Assembly (NCBI RefSeq): GCF_014217785.1
Contig: NZ_CP048814.1
Span: forward strand, 2,914,001-2,978,000
From: Rhodococcus triatomae
GTDB taxonomy: Bacteria > Actinomycetota > Actinomycetes > Mycobacteriales > Mycobacteriaceae
DNA: 64,000 nucleotides
Reading direction: 5' to 3'
Positions 32,328 through 42,580 of this stretch are shown one piece after another. The notes beneath the pieces were generated by a model, which was not told the origin of the DNA, made no database searches, and saw nothing but the letters and a program-made list of their open reading frames with translations. Within the stretch, counting starts at the first letter, position 1; the number at the start of each line of letters is the position of its first letter. Both the position numbers and the translations under genes were made by a program.

Positions 32328-34880
32328 GTGGATTCGTTCACTCCGACGACCAAGACCCAGGCTGCGATGACGGCTGCGTTGCAGTCCGCATCGCAGGCGG
32401 GCAACCCCGACATCCGTCCCGCCCACCTGTTGGTGGCGCTGATCGACCAGGCAGACGGCATCGCGTCGCCGCTGCTCAAGGCGGTCGGCGTCGATCCCGC
32501 GGCGGTACTCACCGAGGCCAGGGCTCTGGTCGACCGGTTGCCGAAGGCGTCCGGTGCGACCACCACGCCGCAATTGGGGCGCGAGGCCTTGGCCGCTCTG
32601 ACATCCGCGCAGCACCTCGCCACCGAGATGGACGACGAGTACGTCTCCACCGAGCACCTCATGGTCGGCCTCGCCGAAGGAACCTCCGACGTCGCCGAGT
32701 TACTGAAGGGCCACGGCGCGACCCCGCAGGCACTGCGGGACGCGTTCACCACCGTGCGCGGCAGTGCCCGGGTCACCAGTGCGGATCCGGAGGGCAGCTA
32801 CCAGGCGCTCGAGAAGTACTCGACGGACCTCACCGCTCGTGCCCGCGACGGCAAGCTGGATCCGGTCATCGGCCGCGACACGGAGATCCGACGCGTCGTG
32901 CAGGTGCTGTCCCGGCGCACCAAGAACAACCCGGTGCTCATCGGTGAACCCGGCGTCGGCAAGACCGCCATCGTCGAAGGTCTCGCCCAGCGCATCGTCG
33001 CCGGTGACGTGCCGGAGTCGTTGCGCGGAAAGTCCGTCATCTCCCTCGACCTCGGTTCGATGGTCGCGGGCGCGAAGTACCGGGGCGAGTTCGAGGAGCG
33101 GCTCAAGGCCGTCCTCGACGACATCAAGAATTCGGCCGGGCAGGTCATCACCTTCATCGACGAGCTGCACACCATCGTCGGCGCCGGTGCCACCGGCGAG
33201 TCTGCGATGGACGCGGGCAACATGATCAAGCCGATGCTGGCCCGCGGTGAGCTGCGACTGGTCGGCGCGACCACGCTCGAGGAGTACCGCAAGTACATCG
33301 AGAAGGACGCCGCCCTGGAACGGCGCTTCCAGCAGGTGCTCGTCGGGGAGCCGTCGGTGGAGGACACCGTCGGCATCCTGCGCGGCCTCAAGGAGCGGTA
33401 CGAGGTGCACCACGGGGTGCGGATCACCGACTCCGCGCTGGTGGCCGCCGCGGCCCTGTCGGATCGCTACATCACGTCACGGTTCCTGCCGGACAAGGCC
33501 ATCGACTTGGTCGACGAGGCGGCGTCCCGGCTGCGCATGGAGATCGACTCGCGGCCGGTGGAGATCGACGAGGTGGAGCGGATCGTCCGCCGGCTCGAGA
33601 TCGAAGAGGTGGCACTGGAGAAGGAGACCGACGCCGCCTCCCAGGAGCGACTCGTCAAGCTGCGTCAGGAACTCGCCGACGACCGGGAGAAGCTGGCCCA
33701 GTTGACCACTCGGTGGCAGAACGAGAAGCAGGCCATCGACTCGGTGCGCACGCTCAAGGAGCAGCTCGAGAACCTGCGCGGCGAGTCCGAGCGGGCCGAG
33801 CGGGACGGCGATCTGGGCAAGGCCGCCGAACTGCGGTACGGCCGGATTCCCGAGTTGGAGAAGGAACTCGACGCGGCCGCCGCTGCGTCCGGCGCCGCCT
33901 CCGACGGGGACGTCATGCTCAAGGAGGAGGTCGGCCCCGACGACGTCGCGGACGTGGTTGCCGCGTGGACCGGTATCCCGGCCGGCCGCATGATGGAGGG
34001 CGAGACCGCCAAGCTGCTGCGGATGGAGACCGAGCTGGGCAAGCGGGTCGTCGGCCAGGACCAGGCCGTACTCGCCGTGTCCGACGCGGTGCGCCGGGCA
34101 CGGGCCGGTGTCGCCGACCCGAACCGACCCACCGGATCGTTCCTGTTCCTCGGCCCCACCGGTGTGGGCAAGACCGAGCTCGCGAAGGCGTTGGCGGACT
34201 TCCTGTTCGACGACGAGCGTGCGATGGTGCGGATCGACATGTCCGAGTACAGCGAGAAGCACTCGGTGGCGCGGCTCGTCGGTGCCCCTCCCGGTTACGT
34301 CGGCTACGAGTCCGGTGGACAACTCACCGAGGCCGTCCGGCGCCGCCCGTACTCGGTGGTGCTGTTCGACGAGGTCGAGAAGGCCCACCCGGACGTCTTC
34401 GACACGCTGCTCCAGGTGCTCGACGACGGCCGGCTCACTGACGGACAGGGGCGCACGGTGGACTTCAGGAACACGATCCTGATCCTCACCTCGAACCTCG
34501 GTGCCGGCGGCGACAAGGAGCAGGTGATGGCGGCGGTGCGCGTGGCGTTCAAGCCGGAGTTCATCAACCGGCTCGACGACGTCGTCGTCTTCGAACCGCT
34601 GTCGGAGGAGCAGCTCGAGTCGATCGTCGACATCCAGCTCGCGCAGTTGCAGAAGCGGCTCGCGGCACGCCGGCTGACGCTCGACGTGTCGAGTGCGGCG
34701 CGGCTCTGGCTGGCGGTACGCGGCTACGACCCGCAGTACGGTGCGCGGCCGTTGCGCCGACTCATCCAGCAGGCGATCGGTGACCAGCTCGCGAAGCTGC
34801 TGCTCGCCGGCGACGTCAAGGACGGGGACACGGTGCCGGTCAACGTCTCCGCGGACGGGGACACCCTCGTCCTCGGGTGA
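32328..34880 (+). CDS. clpB: Disaggregase ClpB
   Basis: An 850-residue AAA+ chaperone. The N-terminal substrate domain covers about 1-145; the first ATPase has Walker A GEPGVGKT near 206-213 and Walker [10 protein letters not shown]. The coiled-coil middle domain spans about 400-520 ([19 protein letters not shown]) and the second ATPase has GPTGVGKT near 609-616 with [15 protein letters not shown]. The middle domain and the lack of a ClpP-binding loop mark ClpB rather than ClpA or ClpC. It works with DnaK to rescue aggregated proteins. It starts with GTG after AGAGAGG. The HAIR-like site implies HspR control, and a 17-base hairpin follows. Confidence 0.97.
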   Translation: MDSFTPTTKTQAAMTAALQSASQAGNPDIRPAHLLVALIDQADGIASPLLKAVGVDPAAVLTEARALVDRLPKASGATTTPQLGREALAALTSAQHLATEMDDEYVSTEHLMVGLAEGTSDVAELLKGHGATPQALRDAFTTVRGSARVTSADPEGSYQALEKYSTDLTARARDGKLDPVIGRDTEIRRVVQVLSRRTKNNPVLIGEPGVGKTAIVEGLAQRIVAGDVPESLRGKSVISLDLGSMVAGAKYRGEFEERLKAVLDDIKNSAGQVITFIDELHTIVGAGATGESAMDAGNMIKPMLARGELRLVGATTLEEYRKYIEKDAALERRFQQVLVGEPSVEDTVGILRGLKERYEVHHGVRITDSALVAAAALSDRYITSRFLPDKAIDLVDEAASRLRMEIDSRPVEIDEVERIVRRLEIEEVALEKETDAASQERLVKLRQELADDREKLAQLTTRWQNEKQAIDSVRTLKEQLENLRGESERAERDGDLGKAAELRYGRIPELEKELDAAAAASGAASDGDVMLKEEVGPDDVADVVAAWTGIPAGRMMEGETAKLLRMETELGKRVVGQDQAVLAVSDAVRRARAGVADPNRPTGSFLFLGPTGVGKTELAKALADFLFDDERAMVRIDMSEYSEKHSVARLVGAPPGYVGYESGGQLTEAVRRRPYSVVLFDEVEKAHPDVFDTLLQVLDDGRLTDGQGRTVDFRNTILILTSNLGAGGDKEQVMAAVRVAFKPEFINRLDDVVVFEPLSEEQLESIVDIQLAQLQKRLAARRLTLDVSSAARLWLAVRGYDPQYGARPLRRLIQQAIGDQLAKLLLAGDVKDGDTVPVNVSADGDTLVLG

Positions 34881-34913
34881 CTTTCCCGCGTCGAACAGGT
34901 CCGCAGGTGAACA

Positions 34914-34953
34914 GGTCTGTGACGAGGTGGTCGGCTCCACCTCGTCACAGACC
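34914..34953 (+). terminator. Terminator after clpB
   Basis: A perfect 17-base stem (34914-34930 and 34937-34953) with a six-base loop, starting 33 bases past the clpB stop and followed by TTTCTC on the plus strand. Confidence 0.9.
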
Positions 34954-35006
34954 TTTCTCATGAACGGCGACTACCCTGGCGACGATCACCGACTCGAGGA
35001 GGCGTC

Positions 35007-35849
35007 GTGAGCGATCCGGAGAACAGGAACAGGCCGGAAGGCGAGCAGCCCACCGAGCAGCCCATCCAGCAGTACGGCGAGCAGCCCACCGAGCAGTACG
35101 GCGAGCAGGTCACCGAGCAGTTCCACACGACGGACCCGAATGCCGCGTACGGCCAGGGTTACCAGCCGACGCAGCAGCTCCCGCCGTACGATCCACGATT
35201 CGATCCGTATGCCCCGCCGCCGAACCCGACCCAGGCCTACCCGGTGCAGGGCGGCCAGCATCCCGGCTACGCGGGCTATCCGGCTGCGGGCTATCCGGCT
35301 GCGGGCTATCCGCCGCCCGGCGGGTATCCGCCCGACGGTGGTTATCCGCCACCGGAGGATCAGGAACCGGACGGTCCCCGCCGCTGGCCGCTGGTGGTCG
35401 CGGGACTCGCCGTCGTCGGCCTGCTCGTGGTCGGCGGTGGAATTCTCCTGGGCTCCGGTGGCGGCTCGGACGAGACGGCAGCGCCCGCGCTTCCGACGCT
35501 CACGACCCGCCCACCGGCGCCGACCACGACTCCGCCCCCCGCGACCACCGACGAGCCGGCCCCGACGGCCCCCGGCGAATCGCCGTTCGCCCCACTGCCC
35601 GGCGGGCTCGGCGAGGCTCTGGGCGATCTCGGTGCGGCGGTGGGCACCCTCACGAGCAACGACGGGTCGACCCTGGTCATCGACACGACCGGAGGTTCTC
35701 AGCTCACCATCGAGACGACGGCGCAGACGCAGGTGATCGGGTTCGGAGCGCAGGAGGTGGCAGACCTCTCGCCCGGCTCCACACTGATCGTGCAGGGCAG
35801 CCCGGTCGAGGGTGGACGCATGACTGCCGACATGATCCTCGCCGGCTGA
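35007..35849 (+). CDS. Proline/glutamine-rich single-pass membrane protein
   Basis: A 280-residue protein in four parts. A Gln/Glu/Pro-rich cytoplasmic N-terminus contains two nearly identical repeats of EQPTEQ-type units (residues about 13-35) and then GYPAAGYPAAGYPPPGGYP. One membrane helix follows near residue 130 (LVVAGLAVVGLLVVGGGILL). A Thr/Pro-rich stalk leads to a C-terminal beta-domain (TLVIDTTGGSQLTIETTAQTQ), which resembles DUF5666 domains. It starts with GTG. The architecture is common in mycolic-acid bacteria but the function is unknown. The repeats are encoded by near-identical DNA at 35041-35120 and 35265-35315. Confidence 0.75.
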   Translation: MSDPENRNRPEGEQPTEQPIQQYGEQPTEQYGEQVTEQFHTTDPNAAYGQGYQPTQQLPPYDPRFDPYAPPPNPTQAYPVQGGQHPGYAGYPAAGYPAAGYPPPGGYPPDGGYPPPEDQEPDGPRRWPLVVAGLAVVGLLVVGGGILLGSGGGSDETAAPALPTLTTRPPAPTTTPPPATTDEPAPTAPGESPFAPLPGGLGEALGDLGAAVGTLTSNDGSTLVIDTTGGSQLTIETTAQTQVIGFGAQEVADLSPGSTLIVQGSPVEGGRMTADMILAG

Positions 35850-35987
35850 CCGAAATCGGCGGCGAGGAGTTCGGTCCACCGGTATTTCCCGGAGAACAGT
35901 CCCGGACAACTACCCCCGGGGTATACGAAGCCTGTCCTCAGTAGCTAGTGTGACGCGCAGTGTCCGATTCGTCCTTTAGGAGAACTC

Positions 35988-37043
35988 ATGTTCACTGTGC
36001 GCAAACTCGCGGTCGCCGTGTCGGCGACCGCGCTGGCCGCCGGCCTGGTGGCCTGTGGGTCCGATGATCAAGACGACTCCGCGGACGGAACGACCACCGC
36101 CGAGGCCCAGTCGTCCACCCTGGTCGTGTACTCGGGGCGTGACGAAGGCCTGATCGATCCCCTGATCGAGCAGCTCTCCGCCGATCTGGACTTCGACGTC
36201 GAGGTCGACTACTCGGGCAACACCAACGCGCAGGCGGCGAAGATTCTCGAGGAGGGGGATCGGTCCCCGGCCGACGTGTTCCTCGGCCAGGACGCCGGTG
36301 CCCTCGGCGCGCTCGAAGCAGCCGGTGCGCTGGCGCCCCTGCCCGACGACATCCTCGAGCTGGTCCCGCCGGAGTACCGCGCCGAGGACGGCACCTGGGT
36401 GGCGACGTCGGCTCGGGCCCGCGTGCTCGCGTACAACCAGGACGAGGTCGCCGAGGCGGATCTGCCGGACAGCATCGACGGGCTCCTGGATCCGCAGTGG
36501 AGTGGCCAGGTCGGCTACGCACCGACCAACGCCTCGTTCCAGGCGTTCGTCACCGCGCTGCGCGTCGAGCGCGGGGACGACGGTGCCCGCGAGTGGCTCG
36601 AGGGATTCCTCGCCAACGATCCGGTGGCGTTCGAGGGTAACGGCGCGCTGATGGAAGCCGTCAACAACGGCGATGTCGCGACCGGGCTCACCAACCACTA
36701 CTACTGGTACCCGTTCGTCGAGGAGCGTGGCGCGGACGCCCCGATCCAGCTGCACTACTTCGCCCCCGGTGACATCGGCAACCTGGTGAACGTCGCGGGT
36801 GTCGGCGTGCTCGCCTCGTCGGACAACCAGGCCGAGGCCCAGGAGTTCGTGCGGGCGCTGCTGTCGGTGGACGCGCAGACCTACTTCGCCGACGAGACCG
36901 CCGAGTACCCGGTGATCGCGGGGGTGACGTCGCAGTTCGATCTGCGCCCGATCGGTGAACTCGGTGGCCCCGACATCGATCTCGGCCAGCTCTCCTCGCT
37001 CGAGCAGACCCAGGCCTTGCTCGCCGAGCTCGGGATCGTATGA
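35988..37043 (+). CDS. Ferric-iron ABC importer binding lipoprotein (FbpA-like)
   Basis: A 351-residue binding protein with lipobox LVACGS. The mature start LVVYSGRDEGLIDPLIEQ and the tyrosine cluster NHYYWYPF, which in FbpA/FutA proteins provides Fe(III)-ligating Tyr pairs, identify the iron-binding class. The ATG follows TAGGAG. It opens a three-gene operon of overlapping genes for binding protein, permease and ATPase. I saw no clear IdeR box in the 138-base upstream gap. Confidence 0.88.
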   Translation: MFTVRKLAVAVSATALAAGLVACGSDDQDDSADGTTTAEAQSSTLVVYSGRDEGLIDPLIEQLSADLDFDVEVDYSGNTNAQAAKILEEGDRSPADVFLGQDAGALGALEAAGALAPLPDDILELVPPEYRAEDGTWVATSARARVLAYNQDEVAEADLPDSIDGLLDPQWSGQVGYAPTNASFQAFVTALRVERGDDGAREWLEGFLANDPVAFEGNGALMEAVNNGDVATGLTNHYYWYPFVEERGADAPIQLHYFAPGDIGNLVNVAGVGVLASSDNQAEAQEFVRALLSVDAQTYFADETAEYPVIAGVTSQFDLRPIGELGGPDIDLGQLSSLEQTQALLAELGIV

Positions 37044-38602
37044 CCTCTCGCTCCGGCGTCGGCGGCCGTCCCGTACTCGGGGCGGCCGCTTTCGTGATCG
37101 CCGCGCTGACCCTGGTGCCTCTGGCGTACCTGGTGATTCGCGCTCTCGACGGCGGAGTGGACAAGGCGATGGCGCTGCTGTGGCGGCAGCGCACCCTCGA
37201 TCTGACGATCAACACCGTCGTACTCACCGTCGGTGTCGCCGGGATCTGCCTGGTGGCGGGCACCGCGCTCGCGTGGCTGACCGTCCGCACCGACCTGCCG
37301 GGGCGCCGGTTGCTGGCGGCCGCGCTCACCGCGCCGCTGGCCATCCCGTCGTATGTGGCCGGATACGTGTGGATCGCCGAGTTCCCCGGTCTGGCCGGGC
37401 TTCCCGGAGCGCTGCTGGTGCTCAGTGTGGCCTGCACACCGCTGGTGATGCTGCCGGTCGCCGCGGCTTTGTCCTCGATGGATCCCGGACCGGCGGAGGT
37501 GGCGCGCACCCTCGGCCGCGGTCCGATACGGACCGTACTCACCGTGGAGCTACGACGGGTCGTGCCGGCGGCGACGGCGGGCGCATTGCTCGCGGCCCTC
37601 TACACCCTCAGCGATTTCGGGGCCGTCGCGTTGATGCGCTACGAGGCGTTCACCTTCGGTATCTACAACGCCTACCGCGGCGCCTTCGACCGCACCGCCG
37701 CCGCGATCCTCGGCGTGGTCCTGGTGCTGCTGGCGCTGGCGTGCACGTTGCTGGAACGGCGCTTCCGCCGCGGGGCGACGGCACGTCTCGGTACCGGTGC
37801 CGCCCGAGATGCCGAACCGTATCGGTTGGGGCACTGGAAGTTCCCCGCCCTCGCCGGGGTCGGCGCCGTTCTCGTGGTCTCGGTCGGTGTCCCGGTGCTG
37901 GGCCTGACCCGGTGGATGGTGAACTCGCTGCGGCTGCACGTCGACTGGGGCGAGGTGCTCGCCACGACCGTCGCGACGCTGCAACTGTCGACGGTCGCCG
38001 CGCTCGTCATCGCGATCGCGGCCTTCCCGGTGGCACTGTTCGCGGCCGGTTCCCGGTCGACGATGAGCCGCGCCACCGAGATCGCCGTCTACGTCGCGCA
38101 CGGTCTGCCGGGTATCACTGTCGGCCTGGCGGTCGTGTTCTTCGGCATCCGTGCCGTGCCGGTGTTCTATCAGACCACCGTGCTGCTGGTGCTCGCCTAT
38201 GTCGTGCTGTTCCTGCCGTTGGCCGTCGGGTCCAGCCGAACCGCCATCGAATCCCAGGCGTCGTCGTTGGGGGACGTCTCGCGCACGCTCGGTAGCGGCC
38301 GGATCCGCACCGACCTGAGGGTCACCATTCCGCTCGCCGCGCCGGGAATCGCGGCCGGCACTGCGCTGGTGTTCCTCACGGTCGCCAAGGAACTTCCGGC
38401 CACTCTCATGCTCCGGCCACGCGGAGTCGACACACTCGCCACCGAGTTGTGGTCCACAGCGCAGGTTTTCAAGTACGGCGAGGCAGCGCCCTACGCGCTG
38501 GTCCTGATCCTGGTCTCGGTGATTCCCACCCTGGTCCTGGGCCGGCTGGCATTCGGGAAGACGGCGGCGCGCCCGCCGTCCTCGGGAAGGGTGAACGCAT
38601 GA
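37040..38602 (+). CDS. Ferric-iron ABC importer permease (FbpB-like, two-domain)
   Basis: A 520-residue permease with about twelve helices. Each half carries a binding-protein-dependent transport motif (SSMDPGPAEVARTLGRGPIRTVLTVELRR and ESQASSLGDVSRTLGSGRIRTDLRVTIPL), as in FbpB. The ATG overlaps the stop of the binding-protein gene and the stop overlaps the ATPase start. Confidence 0.92.
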   Translation: MTSRSGVGGRPVLGAAAFVIAALTLVPLAYLVIRALDGGVDKAMALLWRQRTLDLTINTVVLTVGVAGICLVAGTALAWLTVRTDLPGRRLLAAALTAPLAIPSYVAGYVWIAEFPGLAGLPGALLVLSVACTPLVMLPVAAALSSMDPGPAEVARTLGRGPIRTVLTVELRRVVPAATAGALLAALYTLSDFGAVALMRYEAFTFGIYNAYRGAFDRTAAAILGVVLVLLALACTLLERRFRRGATARLGTGAARDAEPYRLGHWKFPALAGVGAVLVVSVGVPVLGLTRWMVNSLRLHVDWGEVLATTVATLQLSTVAALVIAIAAFPVALFAAGSRSTMSRATEIAVYVAHGLPGITVGLAVVFFGIRAVPVFYQTTVLLVLAYVVLFLPLAVGSSRTAIESQASSLGDVSRTLGSGRIRTDLRVTIPLAAPGIAAGTALVFLTVAKELPATLMLRPRGVDTLATELWSTAQVFKYGEAAPYALVLILVSVIPTLVLGRLAFGKTAARPPSSGRVNA

Positions 38603-39675
38603 GTGAGGTCCTGTCCCTCGAGGCCGTCTCCGCCTCGTACGGCGGCGACCCCGTCCTACACGACGTGTCGGTACGAGTGCCGCCGGGAGAGATGCTGGCG
38701 GTACTCGGCCCGTCCGGGGGTGGTAAGACCACGCTGCTGCGCAGTATCGCGGGACTGCACCGGATCGACGCCGGCACCATCCGGCTCGGTGACCGCGCCC
38801 TCGCCGCGTCCGCCCCGCACGTGCACGTGGCGCCCGAGCGTCGCGGTATCGGACTGATGCCCCAGGACAACGCCCTGTTCCCGCACCTGAGCGTCGGCAA
38901 CAACATCGGGTTCGGGCTGTCCGGACCGTGGAGTGTGCTGCGCGGATCGGAGCGTGCCGCCCGACGCCGCCGCATCGCGGACCTGCTCGAGCTGGTGGGC
39001 CTCGACGGGCTCGGCGACGCGCGGCCACAGGAGTTGTCCGGAGGCCAGCAGCAGCGGGTGGCGCTGGCGCGCGCGTTGGCGCCGGGGCCGGGGGTGATGC
39101 TCATGGACGAGCCGTTCGCGTCGCTGGACGCGGGCTTGCGCGCCGGGGTGGGTGCGGACGTCGCGCGGTTGCTCCGCGATCAGGGTGTCGGCTCGGTGCT
39201 GGTCACGCACGATCGCAAGGAGGCGCTCGGGACCGCCGACCGGGTGGCGGTGATCCTCGACGGCGGCATCCGCCAGGAGGGCACGCCGGAGGAGCTCTAT
39301 CACCGGCCGACGAGCGTGGCGGTGGGCCGGTTCATCGGAGAGGGATCGCTGCTCGACGCGCACCGCAGCGGTGAGCGGGCGCAGACGGCCGTGGGCGTGG
39401 TGCCGGTCACCGGGAACGGCGACGGGGCGGGCTCGGTGCTGATCCGGCCCGAACAGATCCGGCTCACCGTGGCCGCGACAGGTGACTTCGAGGTGGTCCG
39501 GTCCAGCTTCGGTGGTCCGTCCACCATCGTCACGGTGCGGCGTGCGGACACCGAGCTCACGGTGCAGGTCGCCGACGGGGTGGTGTTCGAGCCGGGTGCC
39601 GCCGTGGACGTCGACGTGGTCGGCGCGGTCGTGTTCTTCCCGGCGCACCTGGCTTCGAGCAGCGGGTCTGGATAG
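38599..39675 (+). CDS. Ferric-iron ABC importer ATPase (FbpC-like)
   Basis: A 358-residue ATPase: Walker A GPSGGGKTT, signature LSGGQQQR, Walker B VMLMDEPFASLD, switch His in LVTHDRKEAL, and a C-terminal TOBE domain (SVLIRPEQIRL). The ATG at 38599 overlaps the permease stop; a longer frame from 38449 lies inside the permease gene and is rejected. It completes the Fe(III) importer. Confidence 0.92.
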   Translation: MSEVLSLEAVSASYGGDPVLHDVSVRVPPGEMLAVLGPSGGGKTTLLRSIAGLHRIDAGTIRLGDRALAASAPHVHVAPERRGIGLMPQDNALFPHLSVGNNIGFGLSGPWSVLRGSERAARRRRIADLLELVGLDGLGDARPQELSGGQQQRVALARALAPGPGVMLMDEPFASLDAGLRAGVGADVARLLRDQGVGSVLVTHDRKEALGTADRVAVILDGGIRQEGTPEELYHRPTSVAVGRFIGEGSLLDAHRSGERAQTAVGVVPVTGNGDGAGSVLIRPEQIRLTVAATGDFEVVRSSFGGPSTIVTVRRADTELTVQVADGVVFEPGAAVDVDVVGAVVFFPAHLASSSGSG

Positions 39676-39686
39676 GCTGGCCCCCG

Positions 39687-40550
39687 ATGACAGCCATGTG
39701 GTTCCTTCTCGCCTTGATCATGCTCGCGGGTGCGGGCGCGCTGCTGTACTTCGACAGGTCCCGGCGCGACCAGTCCGGCCGGGTCCGCGAGATCTGGGCG
39801 AAGGCCCAGGGCTACAGCTATTCGGGAGCGGATCCGCGGCTGCCCTCGCAGTTCCACCGGGCCGCGATGGCCAAGCACGAGTACCTCGGCGCCCTCGACG
39901 TCGTCACCGGTGAGCGTCGTGGGGAGAAGTTCATCCTGTTCGACCTCGAGGACACCGCGACGATCGTCGCCGTCGAGCGCGAGGTCGGTTCCGACGTCGA
40001 CATCGACCTGCGGCTCAAGACCACCCCGCCGCCCAAGGACTCCGACCTCGAGTTGCTCGGTGCGATCGGTCCGCGAGTGGTCTTCGCCACGGACCTCGAG
40101 ATCGCCCGCCGCGCATGCGACCAGCGCATGGTGGCGTTCACGGAGTCGATCCCGCCGGTGGTGGGGATGCTGTGGAGCGAGGGCGAGTGGACGCTGGGGT
40201 CCCTGCCGCTCGGCAGCAGCGGCCGTGATTGGGACGCGGCCATCGAGACCGTGGCCCGGCTCTCCGGGATCCTGCACGTGCTGCCCCCGGTGATCGAACC
40301 GAAGGGCATGCGCGACGTCCGTCACGACCCGGGCCGCCCGGGCGATCCGGAGCCGGGCGAGCCGCGTCGCGTCGCGCCCGCCCGCCGAGCACCCGCCGAG
40401 CGGGCCGCCGCACTGCGGGACGGCGGCGAACGCCGTCCGGGGTTGCCGCAACGCTCCGACCGACCGGCCAGGCCGGTGCCGCCACCGGCAGGGGATCGTC
40501 CGTCCGGACCGATCCGGGAGCGACGAAGGCCCGCTGACGACGGTCGGTAG
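39687..40550 (+). CDS. Conserved membrane-anchored protein of unknown function (Rv0383c-like)
   Basis: A 287-residue protein with one N-terminal membrane helix (MWFLLALIMLAGAGALLYF), a globular domain of about 180 residues and a basic, Pro/Arg-rich, probably disordered tail from about residue 215. It lies directly before pyrE, as Rv0383c does beside Rv0382c in M. tuberculosis (from memory). No catalytic motif is evident. It starts 11 bases after the ATPase stop, so it may be read with the iron operon. Confidence 0.75.
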   Translation: MTAMWFLLALIMLAGAGALLYFDRSRRDQSGRVREIWAKAQGYSYSGADPRLPSQFHRAAMAKHEYLGALDVVTGERRGEKFILFDLEDTATIVAVEREVGSDVDIDLRLKTTPPPKDSDLELLGAIGPRVVFATDLEIARRACDQRMVAFTESIPPVVGMLWSEGEWTLGSLPLGSSGRDWDAAIETVARLSGILHVLPPVIEPKGMRDVRHDPGRPGDPEPGEPRRVAPARRAPAERAAALRDGGERRPGLPQRSDRPARPVPPPAGDRPSGPIRERRRPADDGR

Positions 40551-40561
40551 GCTGATCGACC

Positions 40562-41095
40562 ATGAGCGATCGTGAGGACTTGGCCGGGCTGGTGCGCGAG
40601 TTGGCCGTGGTGCACGGCAAGGTGACGCTGTCGTCGGGCAAGGAAGCCGACTACTACGTGGACCTGCGCCGCGCCACGCTGCATCATCGGGCCGGCCCGT
40701 TGATCGGGTCGCTGCTGCGCGAGCTGGTCGCCGACTGGGAGTTCGACGCGGTGGGCGGGCTGACGATGGGAGCGGACCCGGTCGCATTGGCCGTCATGCA
40801 CGCCCCCGGGCGTCCGATCGACGCGTTCGTGGTCCGCAAGGCCGCGAAGGCCCACGGGATGCAGCGGCAGGTGGAAGGTCCCGACGTCGACGGCAAGCGG
40901 GTTCTCGTCGTCGAGGACACCACCACCACCGGCATCTCGCCGCTCACTGCGGTGCGGGCGCTGCGCGAGGCCGGCGCGACCGTCGTCGGCGTGGCGACGG
41001 TGGTGGATCGCGCCACCGGTGCGGACGAGGTCATCGCCGCGGAGGGTGTCGAATACCGTTCCCTGCTGGGTCTGGCCGATCTCGGCCTGAGCTGA
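40562..41095 (+). CDS. pyrE: Orotate phosphoribosyltransferase
   Basis: A 177-residue enzyme with the phosphoribosyl-pyrophosphate motif VLVVEDTTTTGIS and the N-terminal loop VTLSSGKEADYYVDLRR typical of PyrE. It joins orotate to PRPP to make orotidine monophosphate in pyrimidine synthesis. It starts 11 bases after the upstream gene. The short length matches mycobacterial PyrE. Confidence 0.93.
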   Translation: MSDREDLAGLVRELAVVHGKVTLSSGKEADYYVDLRRATLHHRAGPLIGSLLRELVADWEFDAVGGLTMGADPVALAVMHAPGRPIDAFVVRKAAKAHGMQRQVEGPDVDGKRVLVVEDTTTTGISPLTAVRALREAGATVVGVATVVDRATGADEVIAAEGVEYRSLLGLADLGLS

Positions 41096-41171
41096 GCGCG
41101 GGCGGTCCTTTCGGATCAGCGGTGGTGAAACCCTGGGCGGCGACGGTGCTCCCGGGATAGAACTCGTCCTC

Positions 41172-42509
41172 ATGACCGAAGAACCGCGCCGCTTGAGTCT
41201 CAACGCCTTCATCTATCCGACCGGACATCACGAGGCCGCCTGGCGTCACCCCGACAGCCGTCCGGAGAGCGTCTACGACGTCCGGTATTTCCAGGACATC
41301 GGGCGTACCGCGGAGGCGGCGAAGCTCGACGGCGTGTTTCTCGCGGACGGCCCGGCGTTGCGCACCGACGTGCGGCACAACGCCACGTACGGCCTGGAGC
41401 CGATCACACTGCTCACCGCGATCGCCTCGGTCACCACCCACCTGGGCCTCATCGCGACCGCGTCGACGACGTACTACGAGCCGTACAACCTGGCGCGGCT
41501 GTTCTCCTCCCTTGACCACATCTCGGGTGGGCGCGCCGGGTGGAACATCGTGACGACCGGAACGGACAAGGCGGCAGCCAACTTCGGGCTCGACGCCCAC
41601 CCCGATCACGCCCAGCGCTACGAGCGGGCACGGGAGTTCGTCGATGCCGTGGTCAAGCTGTGGGACAGCTGGGAGGACGACGCGCTGGTCGTGGACAAGA
41701 AGACCGGCGTCTATGCGGATGTGGCGAAGATCCACGAGATCAACTATGCCGGTGAGCATGTGAAGGTGCGCGGCCCGTTCGGCGCGGCCCGCTCCCCGCA
41801 GGGATATCCGGTGCTGGTGCAGGCGGGATCGTCGAACGACGGCCGCTCGTTCGCCGGGCAGCACGCGGAGGCGATCTTTACCGCGCACCAGCGTCTGTCG
41901 GACGCGCAGGTGTTCTACAAGGACATCAAGAACCGGGCCGCCGAGTTCGGCCGGAATCCCGATCACGTGAAGATCCTGCCCGGGATCAGCCCGTTCATCG
42001 CGGACACGGAGGAGCAGGCGCACGCGCTCGAGCGCGAGTTCAACGAGCTGACCATCCCGGAATACGGTCTGGCTCAGTTGGAGTCGATCATCGGCAAGAG
42101 TCTGCGTCACGTCGAGCTCGATGCTCCGGTGCCGCAGGATCTGTTCGACGATGCGGGTGATGTCGCGGACAACAAGGCGAGCCGGCTGCAGGTGGTCGCG
42201 GGTATCGTGCAGCGCGAGAAGCCCACGGTGCGTGGGCTGTTGCACCGGCTGGCCGGGGCGCGAGGACATCGCGTGTTCGCGGGCACGCCCGAACAGGTGG
42301 CGGACACGATCGAGGAGTGGTTCACCCAGGGCGCAGCGGACGGCTTCAACGTGATGCCGCCGCAGTATCCGCAGGGGCTCGAGACGTTCACGACGCAGGT
42401 CGTCCCGATCCTGCAGGAGCGTGGACTGTTCCGTACCGAATACGCCGGCACGACGCTGCGAGATCACTTCGGCCTGCCGCGTCCGGCCAGCCAGTACGCC
42501 CGCGCCTGA
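41172..42509 (+). CDS. Flavin-dependent monooxygenase of the NtaA/SnaA/DszA family
   Basis: A 445-residue luciferase-like TIM-barrel monooxygenase. The family features are visible: AFIYPTGHHEAAWRHP near the start, SSLDHISGGRAGWNIVTT in the barrel, and QAGSSNDGRSFAGQHAEAIF. Members use reduced FMN supplied by a separate reductase to oxidise nitrilotriacetate, dibenzothiophene sulfone, alkanesulfonates or other compounds. No flavin reductase gene is adjacent. A large hairpin follows the gene. The substrate is unknown. Confidence 0.88.
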   Translation: MTEEPRRLSLNAFIYPTGHHEAAWRHPDSRPESVYDVRYFQDIGRTAEAAKLDGVFLADGPALRTDVRHNATYGLEPITLLTAIASVTTHLGLIATASTTYYEPYNLARLFSSLDHISGGRAGWNIVTTGTDKAAANFGLDAHPDHAQRYERAREFVDAVVKLWDSWEDDALVVDKKTGVYADVAKIHEINYAGEHVKVRGPFGAARSPQGYPVLVQAGSSNDGRSFAGQHAEAIFTAHQRLSDAQVFYKDIKNRAAEFGRNPDHVKILPGISPFIADTEEQAHALEREFNELTIPEYGLAQLESIIGKSLRHVELDAPVPQDLFDDAGDVADNKASRLQVVAGIVQREKPTVRGLLHRLAGARGHRVFAGTPEQVADTIEEWFTQGAADGFNVMPPQYPQGLETFTTQVVPILQERGLFRTEYAGTTLRDHFGLPRPASQYARA

Positions 42510-42513
42510 AACG

Positions 42514-42554
42514 CCGTGATCGGCGAAGTGGCTGTGCCACTTCGCCGATCACGG
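42514..42554. terminator. Hairpin between convergent monooxygenase and secreted-protein genes
   Basis: A perfect 18-base stem (42514-42531 and 42537-42554) with a five-base loop, starting four bases past the monooxygenase stop. Neither side has a T-run, but position and stem strength fit a shared terminator. Confidence 0.75.
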
Positions 42555-42580
42555 GTTGCGTGCCTGTGTTGTGTTGCGGC

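Noticed and set aside
35850-35987. Iron box (IdeR/DtxR) before the ferric importer
   Set aside because: I looked for the TTAGGTTAGSCTAACCTAA pattern and saw no acceptable match.
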